A DNA stretch of 18,865 nt from Alkaliphilus hydrothermalis (GTDB lineage Bacteria; Bacillota; Clostridia; Peptostreptococcales; Natronincolaceae). Where the stretch lies: assembly GCF_016908555.1 (NCBI RefSeq), contig NZ_JAFBEE010000035.1:1-18865 (forward strand), written 5' to 3'. Below the pieces are notes generated by a model. That model was given only the letters and a program-made list of their open reading frames with translations, made no database searches and had not been told where the DNA came from. Made by a program: the position numbers and the translations under genes. This document shows, one piece after another, positions 7,671-15,013 of this stretch. Position 1 is the first letter of the stretch, and the number at the start of each line of letters is the position of its first letter.

Positions 7671-8366
7671 TTATTTTAAGTCATCAATAAAGTTGTTTTT
7701 GCCTTGGGCCAATCTATGGATATTTTTAACCTTCAAACATTTTACAAGTAACAACATTAGACCAGATATCACTATTGTAGGTACAACTTCAGGTCCAATC
7801 GTATCACCGTAGGCATACTGCTTATCAGCTAGCAAGTTTGTTAAATTAATTAAAATTATAAACAATGATATTGATATTAGAGATGGCAGAGCTTTTTTGA
7901 TTCCCTTGTCGGCAACAAACAGTGGCCCTATAATCTCTTCTGTTAAAAAACCAATTAATACAAATCCCAAATAATAAAGATATGAAATAATTGGATTTAT
8001 TGGCCCTCTTCTCCCATAGCCAAAAATTGCTGTAACTGTGAAAAAAAACAAGAAAAGTCTAGATAGCCTTTCTAAAAATTTTAACCAAATCTCTCTAGTG
8101 CATGGTCCCCCACTATTATTTATGATTTCATTAGCAAATCCTATTACGTCATCACCGATAGCCTCTTGTAAACTAGAATCCCTCAATCTCAATTCCTGTG
8201 CCATTCCTATTAAATCCCTTTGAATAACATGTCGATCATATGAGTTAACCTTAAAAACACTCATGCTTTTCATTATTTTTTTAATCATCCACCAATCTTC
8301 TTCTTTTAATTTTAGTGCTTGCTTTTCATTTTCTCTTTTTAATAACATTATTTCATTATCAGGCAT
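7671..8366 (-). CDS. PadR-operon membrane protein with HAAS-like N-terminus
   Basis: A 231-residue protein. The first 100 residues are soluble and contain a pattern seen in HAAS/DUF1700-like modules (RDLIGMAQELRLRDSSLQEAIGDDVIGFANEII), which pair with PadR regulators and often join membrane domains. Four hydrophobic segments follow (about residues 100-118, 126-145, 160-178 and 190-205), giving a small polytopic inner-membrane protein. Its ATG lies one base after the padR stop (TAATATG) with AGAGGAGAAAG upstream, so the two are co-translated. It is probably a partner or modulator for the downstream esterase-like protein or a sensor of envelope state; no enzymatic motif is visible. Confidence 0.65.
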   Translation of the reverse strand: MPDNEIMLLKRENEKQALKLKEEDWWMIKKIMKSMSVFKVNSYDRHVIQRDLIGMAQELRLRDSSLQEAIGDDVIGFANEIINNSGGPCTREIWLKFLERLSRLFLFFFTVTAIFGYGRRGPINPIISYLYYLGFVLIGFLTEEIIGPLFVADKGIKKALPSLISISLFIILINLTNLLADKQYAYGDTIGPEVVPTIVISGLMLLLVKCLKVKNIHRLAQGKNNFIDDLK

Positions 8367-8367
8367 A

Positions 8368-8694
8368 TTATCTTTCTCCTCTCATTATCCTATCAACAGA
8401 GTTTTTTACATCATTCCACGCAGACTCAAATTCTTCTAAAAAGGTTTTTCCCATATCAGTTAGAAAGTAATATTTCCTTTTTGGCCCAAGGGGTGACTCC
8501 TTATAGGTAGATGATATTATTTTCTTTTTTTCCAATCTTACTAAAATAGGATAGATGGAACCTTCCTTTGCATCGTCAAATCCATAGTCTTGCAGTCGGG
8601 AAACTATCTCATAACCGTATGTTTCCTCCATGCTTATAATTTTTACTATACTGCCTTCTAATGTGCCCCTCATTAATTGAGAACGATCTACCAT
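8368..8694 (-). CDS. PadR-family transcriptional regulator
   Basis: A compact winged-helix protein of 108 residues. Typical family features: an N-terminal LMRGTLEGSIVKII helix, YGYEIVSRLQDYGFDDAKEG, the recognition stretch SIYPILVRLEKKKII and the wing SPLGPKRKYYFLTDMGK, then a C-terminal dimerising helix. I prefer the ATG at 8694 because GGTGAG precedes it; an in-frame GTG at 8703 is possible and would add three residues. PadR proteins are usually autorepressors that release DNA on binding a small hydrophobic compound. A palindrome overlaps the promoter of this operon, so it most likely controls itself, the membrane protein and the esterase-like gene. Confidence 0.9.
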   Translation of the reverse strand: MVDRSQLMRGTLEGSIVKIISMEETYGYEIVSRLQDYGFDDAKEGSIYPILVRLEKKKIISSTYKESPLGPKRKYYFLTDMGKTFLEEFESAWNDVKNSVDRIMRGER

Positions 8695-8721
8695 TATACT
8701 CACCTACCTTGCACCACATAA

Positions 8722-8731
8722 TAGTTAACTA
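8722..8731. promoter_or_regulatory. Candidate PadR operator
   Basis: TAGTTAACTA is a perfect 10-bp palindrome directly downstream of the -10 box and about 30 bases before the padR start. This is the usual place for an autorepressor site. Binding is inferred. Confidence 0.5.
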
Positions 8732-8732
8732 C

Positions 8733-8761
8733 ATTGTACTGCATAGTAGCTTAGCTGTCAA
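8733..8761 (-). promoter_or_regulatory. Promoter of the padR operon
   Basis: On the minus strand TTGACA (8756-8761) and TACAAT (8733-8738) are separated by 17 bases, an almost ideal sigma-A promoter. The start codon is about 40 bases downstream. Confidence 0.8.
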
Positions 8762-8921
8762 TATAAGGAATTGAATAGTTCTGATTTGTAATAGAAAACC
8801 CCACTGAAGCAACAATATAGTTCTTTGTGCTTTGTAGGGTGGTAATATCATATCCATGCTGTTCAGGAAGCCCATAATATACTAGAGAAGCATTATAGTA
8901 ATCCCCCCCAGTATTGAATCC
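8751..8921 (-). pseudogene. Unrecognised protein remnant, C-terminal 56 residues
   Basis: An open frame with protein-like composition, no start codon and a stop just upstream (8922-8924). It reads GFNTGGDYYNASLVYYGLPE, then QHGYDITTLQSTKNYIVASV, and ends NYSIPYIDS at a stop lying inside the padR promoter region. It is rich in Tyr, Asn and Gly like an extracellular or cell-wall protein, but I do not recognise the family. Its end overlaps the -35 box of the padR promoter, so either the remnant donated that promoter or the padR operon was joined here later. Confidence 0.35.
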
Positions 8922-8954
8922 TTAAGCAAAATGGTATTTCTAAATGAACAAAAG

Positions 8955-9010
8955 CTGAAAATAAGAAGGCTCTAAGAAGTAAATAACCTTCAGAACCTTC
9001 TTATTTTCAG
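8955..9010 (-). terminator. Terminator-like hairpin with a perfect 15-bp stem
   Basis: CTGAAAATAAGAAGG (8955-8969) and CCTTCTTATTTTCAG (8996-9010) are exact complements around a 26-base loop. On the minus strand it is followed by CTTTTGTTC, so it probably ended the gene whose 3' scrap lies at 9010-9050. Confidence 0.55.
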
Positions 9011-9038
9011 GCAACTTATAAAATGCTTTAGTTTAATA
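8961..9038 (-). repeat. Duplicate of the 3' end and terminator of the 18.4-kb membrane protein gene
   Basis: This stretch matches 18391-18487 in the same orientation. Shared blocks are AACCTTCAGAACCTTCTT, ATTTTCAGG and ACTTATAAAAT, followed by TTTAGTTTAATA. The distal copy has about 19 extra bases near 18432-18450. The encoded ends are alike: IKLKHFISCLKI here and IKLKYFISYLKI there. Confidence 0.75.
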
Positions 9039-9151
9039 ACCAATTGACTTCTAATTGTTTGCTTTATCTCTATTTTGCTCATTCCAACTTTTTGCATTAT
9101 TTCAAAACGCTCTTTATCATCATAACCCTCCTTCACTAACACTGGACGCCC
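8990..9151 (-). pseudogene. Fused remnant ORF ending in the membrane-protein C-terminus
   Basis: A 53-codon open frame after a stop, without a clear start. The first part (GRPVLVKEGYDDKERFEIMQ, KVGMSKIEIKQTIRSQ) is charged and protein-like but not recognised. The last part (LVIKLKHFISCLKIRRF) resembles the C-terminus of the membrane protein at 18439-18822. The join near 9040 therefore looks like a recombination point between two genes. Confidence 0.35.
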
Positions 9152-9263
9152 TCATAATTACCTCTCTGGGATAGCGGTGTTTGTCAAATAAGTTGTCGTA
9201 TGATAATTTTATTATGTGATTATCTCCATCGATTTGCCATTTACATTGAGCCTCTACATCCAT
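9120..9263 (-). pseudogene. Unrecognised 47-residue ORF in the gene graveyard
   Basis: The frame runs from an ATG at 9263 (MDVEAQCKWQIDGDNHIIKL, SYDNLFDKHRYPREVIMRAS) to a double stop at 9117-9122. No ribosome binding site is visible. Composition looks like real protein, but no family is recognised. It overlaps the neighbouring remnant frame and sits next to an IS3 scrap, so it is probably a gene fragment. Confidence 0.3.
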
Positions 9264-9285
9264 GGTAGATGCCCTTGATGGAAAG

Positions 9286-9343
9286 CCTGAATGTTGCCGC
9301 TTTCATAGGACTTCCATTATCAGAATGCAAAACTAAGGACTTA
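9286..9343 (-). pseudogene. Scrap of an IS3-family OrfB transposase (DDE integrase core)
   Basis: On the minus strand this short piece encodes SLVLHSDNGSPMKAATF. LVLHSDNGSPMK is a hallmark of IS3-family OrfB and holds the second Asp of the DDE triad. The rest of the transposase is absent on both sides. It abuts the substrate-binding-protein fragment at 9344, so it marks a deletion or recombination junction at an old IS insertion. Confidence 0.75.
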
Positions 9344-9709
9344 GAAAGCGGATATATCCCTTATACTGCCTACAGTGCAAGAAAGAGCTATATTGAAGAG
9401 AATCCAGAGGTTATTCAAGCCTTTGCAAATGCCATCCACAAGGGTATGCTTTGGGTAGAATACCATACGGCTGCTGAAGTAGCTAGATCTATTCAGCCCC
9501 ATTTCCCAGATGCTGACATGGATATTCTCATTTCTGTTGTCAATCGTTATCGTGATATCGGTGCATGGGCTCCTGATTTAGTACTATCTGAGGAAGGTCT
9601 AGACCGTCTACAGGACGTTATGACTGAGGCTGGCGAGCTTGATAAGAGAGTACCTTATGATAAGGTTGTCAATACTGAATTTGCTAAGAAGGCTATGACG
9701 AAGAAGTAA
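9344..9709 (+). pseudogene. 3' fragment of an ABC substrate-binding protein gene, copy 2
   Basis: About 121 codons from ESGYIPYTAYSARKSYIEE to KKAMTKK, nearly identical to copies 1 and 3 but starting about 30 codons later. An ATG at 9269 lies in frame but only through antisense IS sequence, so it is not a meaningful start. Small differences (VEYHT, AMTKK) show independent drift. The fragment lacks the first lobe and signal peptide and cannot be functional by itself. Confidence 0.85.
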
Positions 9710-9754
9710 TCAAGTAGGAGTGAAGCAAAAAATAAATTAATAAAGACATAACTG

Positions 9755-9814
9755 CCTCCTAAAGTTGAAGGAAGTCTGTAACCTGGGCTACTTCTATTCT
9801 AGGAGGTTCTTTTC
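9755..9814 (+). terminator. Terminator after SBP copy 2
   Basis: CCTCCTA (9755-9761) pairs with TAGGAGG (9800-9806), followed by TTCTTTT. The T-run is interrupted by a C, so it is weaker than in the other copies. Confidence 0.65.
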
Positions 9815-9899
9815 CTGCTTATGCACGGCTGGTACACATAAATTAATATTTAGTTGTACAGATTTTTGCTACAATCAGTAAATGTTTAATTTAAATACA

Positions 9900-10190
9900 T
9901 TAATTTATTTGCCAATTAATCGAATATCTACAAGCAACTCCAGATTTACTAACTATTATTTTATAAACACCCTTAAAATCGGCTTCATAATCAAATTGTC
10001 CTTCATCAACAAGTTCCTTCTTAAGGACATTTTCTCCTTTAGTATTTACCAATGTCATGATTATATTTCCCTTGAAAGTAGAGGCTGTGTATGTAAAATG
10101 CACTTTATCCCCCAGTTCTAGTTGAATTTCATGCGAATCCGTTCCAGAATGGCTTTGCAACTCTCTTGAACCGGACCCGCTTGACCTACG
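9900..10190 (-). pseudogene. Probable lipoprotein fragment lacking its N-terminus
   Basis: The frame reads SSGSGSRELQSHSGTDSHEI, then QLELGDKVHFTYTASTF, GNIIMTLVNTKGENVLKKEL and ends SINWQIN at the stop 9900-9902. The Ser/Gly-rich start resembles the linker just after a lipobox cysteine, and the rest alternates like a small beta-sandwich domain for an extracellular protein. The signal peptide and start codon are missing: upstream the sequence changes to a nitrilase-like frame in a different register. I infer a 5'-truncated secreted lipoprotein joined to foreign sequence near 10190. No specific family is recognised. Confidence 0.45.
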
Positions 10191-10441
10191 CCGACAAATA
10201 TGCCCAGTTCTTTAGCTAGTAAACCTGCCCTTGTAGCGGTATCACCATTTTTAAGTTCTCCATCCTCCCAAATAGTTTGATTAGGGATATAGCCACAGCT
10301 AGAAAGCTCTGGCAATGCTACAGGCTTAGCTCCTTCATTTGCTACCTGACGAATCAATTTCTCTGAAGTTGCAAAGCTTTTGCTTCACTCACCACTATAA
10401 TTCTTAAGTTGAATTGCTGCTATTTTAACAGTTCTACTCAT
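10191..10441 (-). pseudogene. N-terminal fragment of a carbon-nitrogen hydrolase (nitrilase family)
   Basis: A good start (ATG 10439-10441 after GGAGGC) leads into MSRTVKIAAIQLKNYSGE, typical of the first strand of nitrilase-superfamily amidases. A TGA follows at 10385-10387. The same frame continues with EKLIRQVANEGAKPVALPEL, where LPEL holds the first catalytic Glu of the Glu-Lys-Cys triad, and SSCGYIPNQ then ELGIFVGVG. The Lys and Cys regions are absent: after about 85 codons the frame passes into unrelated sequence and stops at 10118. Two lesions, a nonsense codon and a 3' deletion, make it a clear pseudogene. It lies 25 bases after the ABC permease gene and may still be transcribed with it. 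Confidence 0.7.
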
Positions 10442-10466
10442 TTAAAAGCCTCCATTTACATATCTT

Positions 10467-11228
10467 TTAACCATACAAGTCGCTCCATTTAAATCTATTT
10501 ATGCCTATTAAAAGAAGTATGCCACTAACTCCTAGAAGAATTGTTAATTGAACTGGATAGTCCCATATACTTTTTCCCATAATCCAAATTCCCCTCATCA
10601 TATGAAGACCGTGAATAATAGGATTAAATATTTGTGAAAACAGACGAATTTTTTCTGGAAACATTTCTGGGGGAAAAGTCATTCCTCCTAAGAACATTTG
10701 AAAATAAAAAATTATTAATGCTACTGACTGATAAGTGGAACTTTTTGTAAAAATGCTACCTACGCAAAATGTTACTGTGAATTGGAAAAAATTTATAAGC
10801 AATAATATCAACAATACTTGAAATAAGTTATCTATAGGTAATCTAACTCCATTTGTAATCACAGCTGTAATAATCAATGTTGCTATTCCTAAAATTTGAA
10901 AGATAAATACAGCTAAAAATAGAGCTCCAGCCACCTGTAGAGGTTTAAATCCCATTAGTTTATATTTAATAAAAAAGTTATGCTCCTTATGGCTTATAAG
11001 CATATGACCAAAAATCAATAATATGGTATTGGTTGTTACGATAGGAATGTATGCCGGAAGAAGAAAATCAATAGCTTCAAAGCTTCCATTATAGAACAAC
11101 TCACCTGCCAGCATGTTACTAAAAAAAACATACATAATCACGGGAAATACAATAATAAAAAATAAATTTATGAATTCTCTCGATTGTAATTTAAACTGAT
11201 AAGTCACTAATGCATTTAGTTTCTTCAT
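10467..11228 (-). CDS. ABC-2 type transporter permease
   Basis: A 253-residue membrane protein with about six hydrophobic segments. The N-terminus (LNALVTYQFKLQSREFINLFFIIVFPVIMYVFF) and the PEMFPEKIRLFSQIFNPIIHGLHMMRG-type loop before the last segment are typical of ABC-2 exporter subunits. The ATG at 11228 has GGGAGGATAG upstream and overlaps the end of the ATPase gene by 38 bases, so the two are translated together and form a dimeric exporter. Substrate is unknown; relatives handle drugs, antimicrobial peptides, lipids or cations. Confidence 0.85.
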   Translation of the reverse strand: MKKLNALVTYQFKLQSREFINLFFIIVFPVIMYVFFSNMLAGELFYNGSFEAIDFLLPAYIPIVTTNTILLIFGHMLISHKEHNFFIKYKLMGFKPLQVAGALFLAVFIFQILGIATLIITAVITNGVRLPIDNLFQVLLILLLINFFQFTVTFCVGSIFTKSSTYQSVALIIFYFQMFLGGMTFPPEMFPEKIRLFSQIFNPIIHGLHMMRGIWIMGKSIWDYPVQLTILLGVSGILLLIGINRFKWSDLYG

Positions 11229-12129
11229 TTACTATCCTCCCCTCCTCATCTAATCGATACCCTGCTACTTTCAAAAATACATCCTCTAAGCTTGGAGCTT
11301 TTACGATCAGGTTTTTAATTCCCACATCATCAAATAATTCTTTTAATACTTTTCCATCATTGTTTGTACGGATTTGATAACGTCCATCTGTTAAACTGAT
11401 TGCTTCATATTTCATCAACTTAAAGCTTGCTCTTTCATCAGAGATTTGAAATTCTATGATTTTTTCTCCACTAGAATATTTATCTATTGCTGAACTCACA
11501 CCTCCAAAATATGCCATCTCTCCTTTGTTTAATATAATGATGCGATCTGCTAAATACTCAATTTCGTCTAGGAAATGACTGCTTAAAATAATTGTTACAT
11601 TTCTTTTTTTATTAATTTCCTTCAATACTTCCCAAACCTTCCGTCTAGCTAGGGGATCTAATCCTGTGGTTAGTTCATCTAAAAATATCACCTCTGGCTG
11701 ATGAACTAGAGTCAACAATATCGAAAGTCTTTGCAGATTTCCACCAGATAAATGTTTGATATAAGTGTTCTTTTCATTAATTAGCTCGAACTCTTGAAGT
11801 AAAGCATCTATGTCTATATCGCTTTGGGTTAATCTTTTATATAACTTACAAATATCGATTACCTTAGACTTTCCTTCAAAGTAACTTTTTTGCATTTGTA
11901 CCCCTATGTGGTCATATAAGCTCTTGTGGTCAAATATAAACTCTAACTCGCCTTCATTTGGTTTATACACATCCACCATTGTATTAATCAATGTACTTTT
12001 TCCTGCCCCATTATGACCTACAATACCGATAATTTCTCCCATCTTCACATTAAAGGTAATATTTTTTAAGGCTATCTTATCTTTAAAGGATTTGTTTAAT
12101 CCCTGAATTTTTATAATGTATTCATCCAT
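11191..12129 (-). CDS. ABC transporter ATP-binding protein (ABC-2 exporter)
   Basis: A 312-residue nucleotide-binding protein. Walker A GHNGAGKST, signature LSGGNLQRLS, Walker B VIFLDELTTGLDP and the H-loop ILSSHFLDEIE are intact. The C-terminal extension (residues 215-300) has the extra domain common in CcmA/BcrA-like exporters (SLEDVFLKVAGYR). Start ATG at 12129 follows GGAGGAGAGGAGA. It is the first gene of an operon with the permease and lies just downstream of a LytTR two-component system in the same direction, an arrangement like natKR-natAB of Bacillus subtilis, which suggests that the system controls it. Confidence 0.92.
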   Translation of the reverse strand: MDEYIIKIQGLNKSFKDKIALKNITFNVKMGEIIGIVGHNGAGKSTLINTMVDVYKPNEGELEFIFDHKSLYDHIGVQMQKSYFEGKSKVIDICKLYKRLTQSDIDIDALLQEFELINEKNTYIKHLSGGNLQRLSILLTLVHQPEVIFLDELTTGLDPLARRKVWEVLKEINKKRNVTIILSSHFLDEIEYLADRIIILNKGEMAYFGGVSSAIDKYSSGEKIIEFQISDERASFKLMKYEAISLTDGRYQIRTNNDGKVLKELFDDVGIKNLIVKAPSLEDVFLKVAGYRLDEEGRIVNEETKCISDLSV

Positions 12130-12163
12130 TGTTTTATCTCCTCTCCTCCTCCAACTTACTTAC

Positions 12164-12192
12164 ATTTTAACATCCAAATAACTTTTAATGAA
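12164..12192 (-). promoter_or_regulatory. Candidate promoter of the ABC exporter operon
   Basis: On the minus strand TTCATT (12187-12192) and TAAAAT (12164-12169) are 17 bases apart. The weak -35 fits a promoter needing an activator. Confidence 0.45.
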
Positions 12193-12203
12193 TATTTTTC
12201 ATT
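12187..12203. promoter_or_regulatory. Inverted repeat over the -35 box of the exporter promoter
   Basis: AATGAA-N5-TTCATT is a perfect inverted repeat and covers the proposed -35 region. It could be a site for the LytTR regulator or another dimeric factor, though LytTR proteins more often use direct repeats. Confidence 0.35.
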
Positions 12204-12251
12204 CCTATATATCAAGAATTCAGGCCTTAAAATGGTGTTTTTAAATCCAAC

Positions 12252-12280
12252 GAAAAAATCTGCCCGTATTTTCTGGCAGA
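12252..12280 (-). terminator. Terminator of the LytTR two-component operon
   Basis: TCTGCC and GGCAGA (12275-12280 and 12259-12264 on the plus strand) flank a 10-base loop and are followed by TTTTTT on the minus strand. The stem begins at the base after the regulator's stop codon. Confidence 0.85.
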
Positions 12281-12994
12281 TCACCCCTTTAGCAGATGTA
12301 TTTTATCCTTTGTAATCAATGCATTTTTTGTCTCATCAGTATTTTTGAAAAATATAACGTAGGAAGAATCCCCATAGGGCTCAATCTTTTCAATATTTTT
12401 CAAATTAACGATATAGGACTTATGAGTTCTTAAAAAAAATGATGTTAGCTTCTTTTCAATCTCTCCAAGACTAGCTCTAGTTGTAAACTTCTTAGTATGA
12501 GTGTGGATAATTAGCTCCTTATTATCCTTTTCAATATAATTAATTTCTTCCATGTTAATTAAAAAGTAATTTTGTTTATCCTTGATCATCAAAATTAAAT
12601 TCTCCTTTAAAGATTCCTCAAATTTATCCCCATGGTGCTCTTCAATGATCCTCTCTAGATTTTCTTTTACACGTAAAAAATCAATCGGTTTCAATATATA
12701 ATCATAAGCTCGAATTTCATAGGATTCGCAGGCATAATTTTGATAGGCTGTAACAAAAACAATCTTTAAATTTTCATTTAGTCCTTTTATCAATTTAGCA
12801 GCTTCAAGACCATCCATAATTGGCATATCAATATCCATAAATGCTAAATCTATATTATATTTTTTAACAATATCAACAGCCTCTTCCCCATCTTTAGCCA
12901 AATAAATCTCTTTTACTTGTGGATGCTCTTCAATTACTTTTTTCATTACTTTTCCCGTATAGAAATCGTCATCACAAATTAATATATTTATCAT
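12281..12994 (-). CDS. LytTR-family response regulator
   Basis: A 237-residue regulator. The receiver domain (1-120) keeps the acidic pocket (CDDD, 7-10), the phospho-acceptor Asp54 in FMDIDMP and the conserved Lys in YILKPID. The C-terminal LytTR DNA-binding domain (about 135-235) has the pattern EINYIEKDNKELIIHT, RASLGEIEKKL, FLRTHKSYIVNLKNI. The ATG comes two bases after the kinase stop (TAAGGATG), so the pair is coupled. By position it probably activates the downstream ABC exporter. Similar modules (NatR, AgrA, LytR) respond to peptides, ionophores or membrane stress. Confidence 0.92.
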   Translation of the reverse strand: MINILICDDDFYTGKVMKKVIEEHPQVKEIYLAKDGEEAVDIVKKYNIDLAFMDIDMPIMDGLEAAKLIKGLNENLKIVFVTAYQNYACESYEIRAYDYILKPIDFLRVKENLERIIEEHHGDKFEESLKENLILMIKDKQNYFLINMEEINYIEKDNKELIIHTHTKKFTTRASLGEIEKKLTSFFLRTHKSYIVNLKNIEKIEPYGDSSYVIFFKNTDETKNALITKDKIHLLKG

Positions 12995-12996
12995 CC

Positions 12997-13827
12997 TTAA
13001 TCCCTCAATTCTACTTCAAAAGTAATATTTTCTCCATCTTTATAAACCTCTATCTTACCATTGTATTGATCCACTAGATTTTTTACAATACTGAGTCCGT
13101 AGCCCCTACCACTAGAAGCCTTTGAAGAAAAACCCTGTTTAAAAAAGGCTTGTAAGTCCTGATTCTCTTCTTGGTAAGGATTACTTATTTTAAATATATA
13201 TCCCTTTAAATCCACTCTATGCTCTAAGTGAAAATGAATTCTTTGAGATAGGTTGCCATGACTTAATACATACTCCAGAGCATTTTCTAATAAGTTACAA
13301 ATAATACTTGCAAGATCCCAAGGGTTAATATTTTTCAACTTCACCCGACAATATCTTTCTACTATGAATTCAACTCCTTTTTGATTAGCAAGTTCTTTTT
13401 TCGTATTTACAAGAGCTGTTAAGGTTGGATTTCCAAGACGTAGAAAGTGTCCTGTAAAGCGATAATTATTGGCGATCCCTTGAAGGTACTCCTGGGCTAC
13501 CGTATACTCTTCTAGAATTAACATAGATGTTACGGTTTGAATATGATTGATATGGTCATGCCCTTGCTGACGTAAGAGGTCTATTAAGACCTCCGTATTT
13601 CTTAAATCACTTTTAATCATGTCTAATTCCTTCTCTTTTGTCCCAGACTGGAGAATACGAAATAATATATAGGTATTGACCATAGAAAGTATAATTACGC
13701 ATATCAAGCTATAATAAGAACGATTGGTACCCTCTACACCTAGTTGCTTTGAGTATACGATTACCACTAACAGTAAAATGAGTATCTGCCCTACTAAAGA
13801 TCCAATCTGAAGCTTATTTTTTTTCAT
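12997..13827 (-). CDS. Sensor histidine kinase, Spo0B/GHKL type (partner of the LytTR regulator)
   Basis: About 276 residues from the ATG at 13825-13827, chosen because GGAGGACATAGT precedes it. Two transmembrane helices near the N-terminus (VGQILILLLVVIVYS and YYSLICVIILSMVNTYILF) join a coiled coil and a phospho-acceptor helix with RQQGHDHINHIQ. The GHKL ATPase shows the N-box CNLLENALEYVL and the G-box GRGYGLSIVKNLVDQYNG. There is no large extracellular domain, so it probably senses within the membrane or through the exporter, as intramembrane-sensing kinases do. It is the first gene of the two-gene operon. Confidence 0.88.
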   Translation of the reverse strand: MKKNKLQIGSLVGQILILLLVVIVYSKQLGVEGTNRSYYSLICVIILSMVNTYILFRILQSGTKEKELDMIKSDLRNTEVLIDLLRQQGHDHINHIQTVTSMLILEEYTVAQEYLQGIANNYRFTGHFLRLGNPTLTALVNTKKELANQKGVEFIVERYCRVKLKNINPWDLASIICNLLENALEYVLSHGNLSQRIHFHLEHRVDLKGYIFKISNPYQEENQDLQAFFKQGFSSKASSGRGYGLSIVKNLVDQYNGKIEVYKDGENITFEVELRD

Positions 13828-13863
13828 ACTATGTCCTCCAGTTTTTAATACTTCTAGCATAAT

Positions 13864-13893
13864 AGCATATCTATAATATTTCCCTTATGACAA
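13864..13893 (-). promoter_or_regulatory. Candidate promoter of the LytTR kinase-regulator operon
   Basis: TTGTCA (13888-13893) and TATGCT (13864-13869), 18 bases apart on the minus strand, lie about 35 bases before the kinase start. The -10 is imperfect. Confidence 0.35.
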
Positions 13894-13909
13894 AATTCTA
13901 AATACCGAC

Positions 13910-15013
13910 TTAACTAACTTTTGGGATCCTTAAAGTAACGTTCACACCCTTCTCCATGCCATTTTCTATAGAAAGTTTACCATGGTGGACATTCATAATA
14001 CTTCTTACAATTATTAGTCCTAAGCCTTGTCTCTTATTCATTGCCTTCTGGTAACCGCCATCTCCATTAATTATATCTAGCCTATCCTGCGGAATACCTG
14101 TACCATTATCAGAAATCACTATCGTCGCATGTTTAGACTTAGTGCATTCCTTGGGCACAACTGCCTTTATACTGCAGCCTTCCTTATTATAATTAACACT
14201 ATTCGTTATTATATTGATTAGTGCTCTCAGCATTAGCCCTCTATCTACCATGACAGTTATATCTTCATCTTCTATAATGATTTCCGTATTGCAATTTCTA
14301 ACAATCCCACTATTTTTACAACTTGTAATTGCTTCATTTACAACATCTGTCAATTTAACGATAGATAGTGTTAGGGGCTGCATGTTACATTGTAGGGAAG
14401 TTGCAAGATTTAAGTTTGTAACGAGTTCCTTTATTCTTAGAGAATTTTCAGTTATAATTTTCGCTTCTTCCCGCACTTCTTTCGGTAAGGAATCATCGTC
14501 TTTAATCATTGCAGAATATCCTAAAATCATTGATAAAGGTGTTCTCACATCGTGAGAAATTGCAGCAATCCAGTTCTCAATAGCATGATTGCGAAGCTTA
14601 ATTTTTTTGATTTTATCTACAATAATTTTTGATATTTCATTTATGCTATCAGCTAAATCTTTATATATTCCCTTTTCTTTTAAGGATGTCTCCTTTTCAA
14701 ATTTTAGTGAAAAAATCCCCTTAATTAGTCTATTGAGTGGCTTATTTAGTACTCTATTTAGACCAATTGTCAGGATAGTTAAAATTACTGTATTTAAAAT
14801 AATGATATATATGTATATAATTGGTACAGAGTTTTTAACATTTGAAGGTATGTGTAGATTATATTTATCCATAGAGTTTTTGGGATAACCCATTATTAGT
14901 AGGTTTTCTTTAATTTGCCACAGAAAAATAGGATAATCCTTAAAATAACTCTTAGACATGATTGCAATATCATTTATTGTATAAAAATTATTGATATCTT
15001 TTGGTTTATACAA
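13910..15013 (-). CDS. Sensor histidine kinase with truncated N-terminus (OmpR-type partner)
   Basis: The frame gives up to 367 residues from a TTG without a proper ribosome binding site. It contains part of an extracellular segment, one transmembrane helix (IIYIYIIILNTVILTILTIG), a HAMP-like linker, the H-box AAISHDVRTPLSMILGY, an N-box (ALINIITNSVNYN), DNGTGIP and GLGLIIV. The catalytic half looks complete. Such kinases normally begin with a first transmembrane helix, which is missing: the frame begins inside the broken C-terminus of the upstream regulator, so a deletion has removed both the regulator's tail and the kinase's head. It is probably a pseudogene product or a non-sensing remnant. 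Confidence 0.7.
   Translation of the reverse strand: MYKPKDINNFYTINDIAIMSKSYFKDYPIFLWQIKENLLIMGYPKNSMDKYNLHIPSNVKNSVPIIYIYIIILNTVILTILTIGLNRVLNKPLNRLIKGIFSLKFEKETSLKEKGIYKDLADSINEISKIIVDKIKKIKLRNHAIENWIAAISHDVRTPLSMILGYSAMIKDDDSLPKEVREEAKIITENSLRIKELVTNLNLATSLQCNMQPLTLSIVKLTDVVNEAITSCKNSGIVRNCNTEIIIEDEDITVMVDRGLMLRALINIITNSVNYNKEGCSIKAVVPKECTKSKHATIVISDNGTGIPQDRLDIINGDGGYQKAMNKRQGLGLIIVRSIMNVHHGKLSIENGMEKGVNVTLRIPKVS

Larger units (their letters stand above)
9344..9814 (+). repeat. Dispersed repeat, copy 2 (5'-truncated)
   Basis: Only the second half of the repeat is present: from GAAAGCGGATAT in the binding-protein gene through its terminator. The missing upstream half is replaced by the IS3 scrap. 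Confidence 0.85.

Noticed and set aside
14214..14888. Two plus-strand open frames opposite the histidine kinase
   Set aside because: They are antisense shadows of a gene with clear H-box and ATPase motifs.
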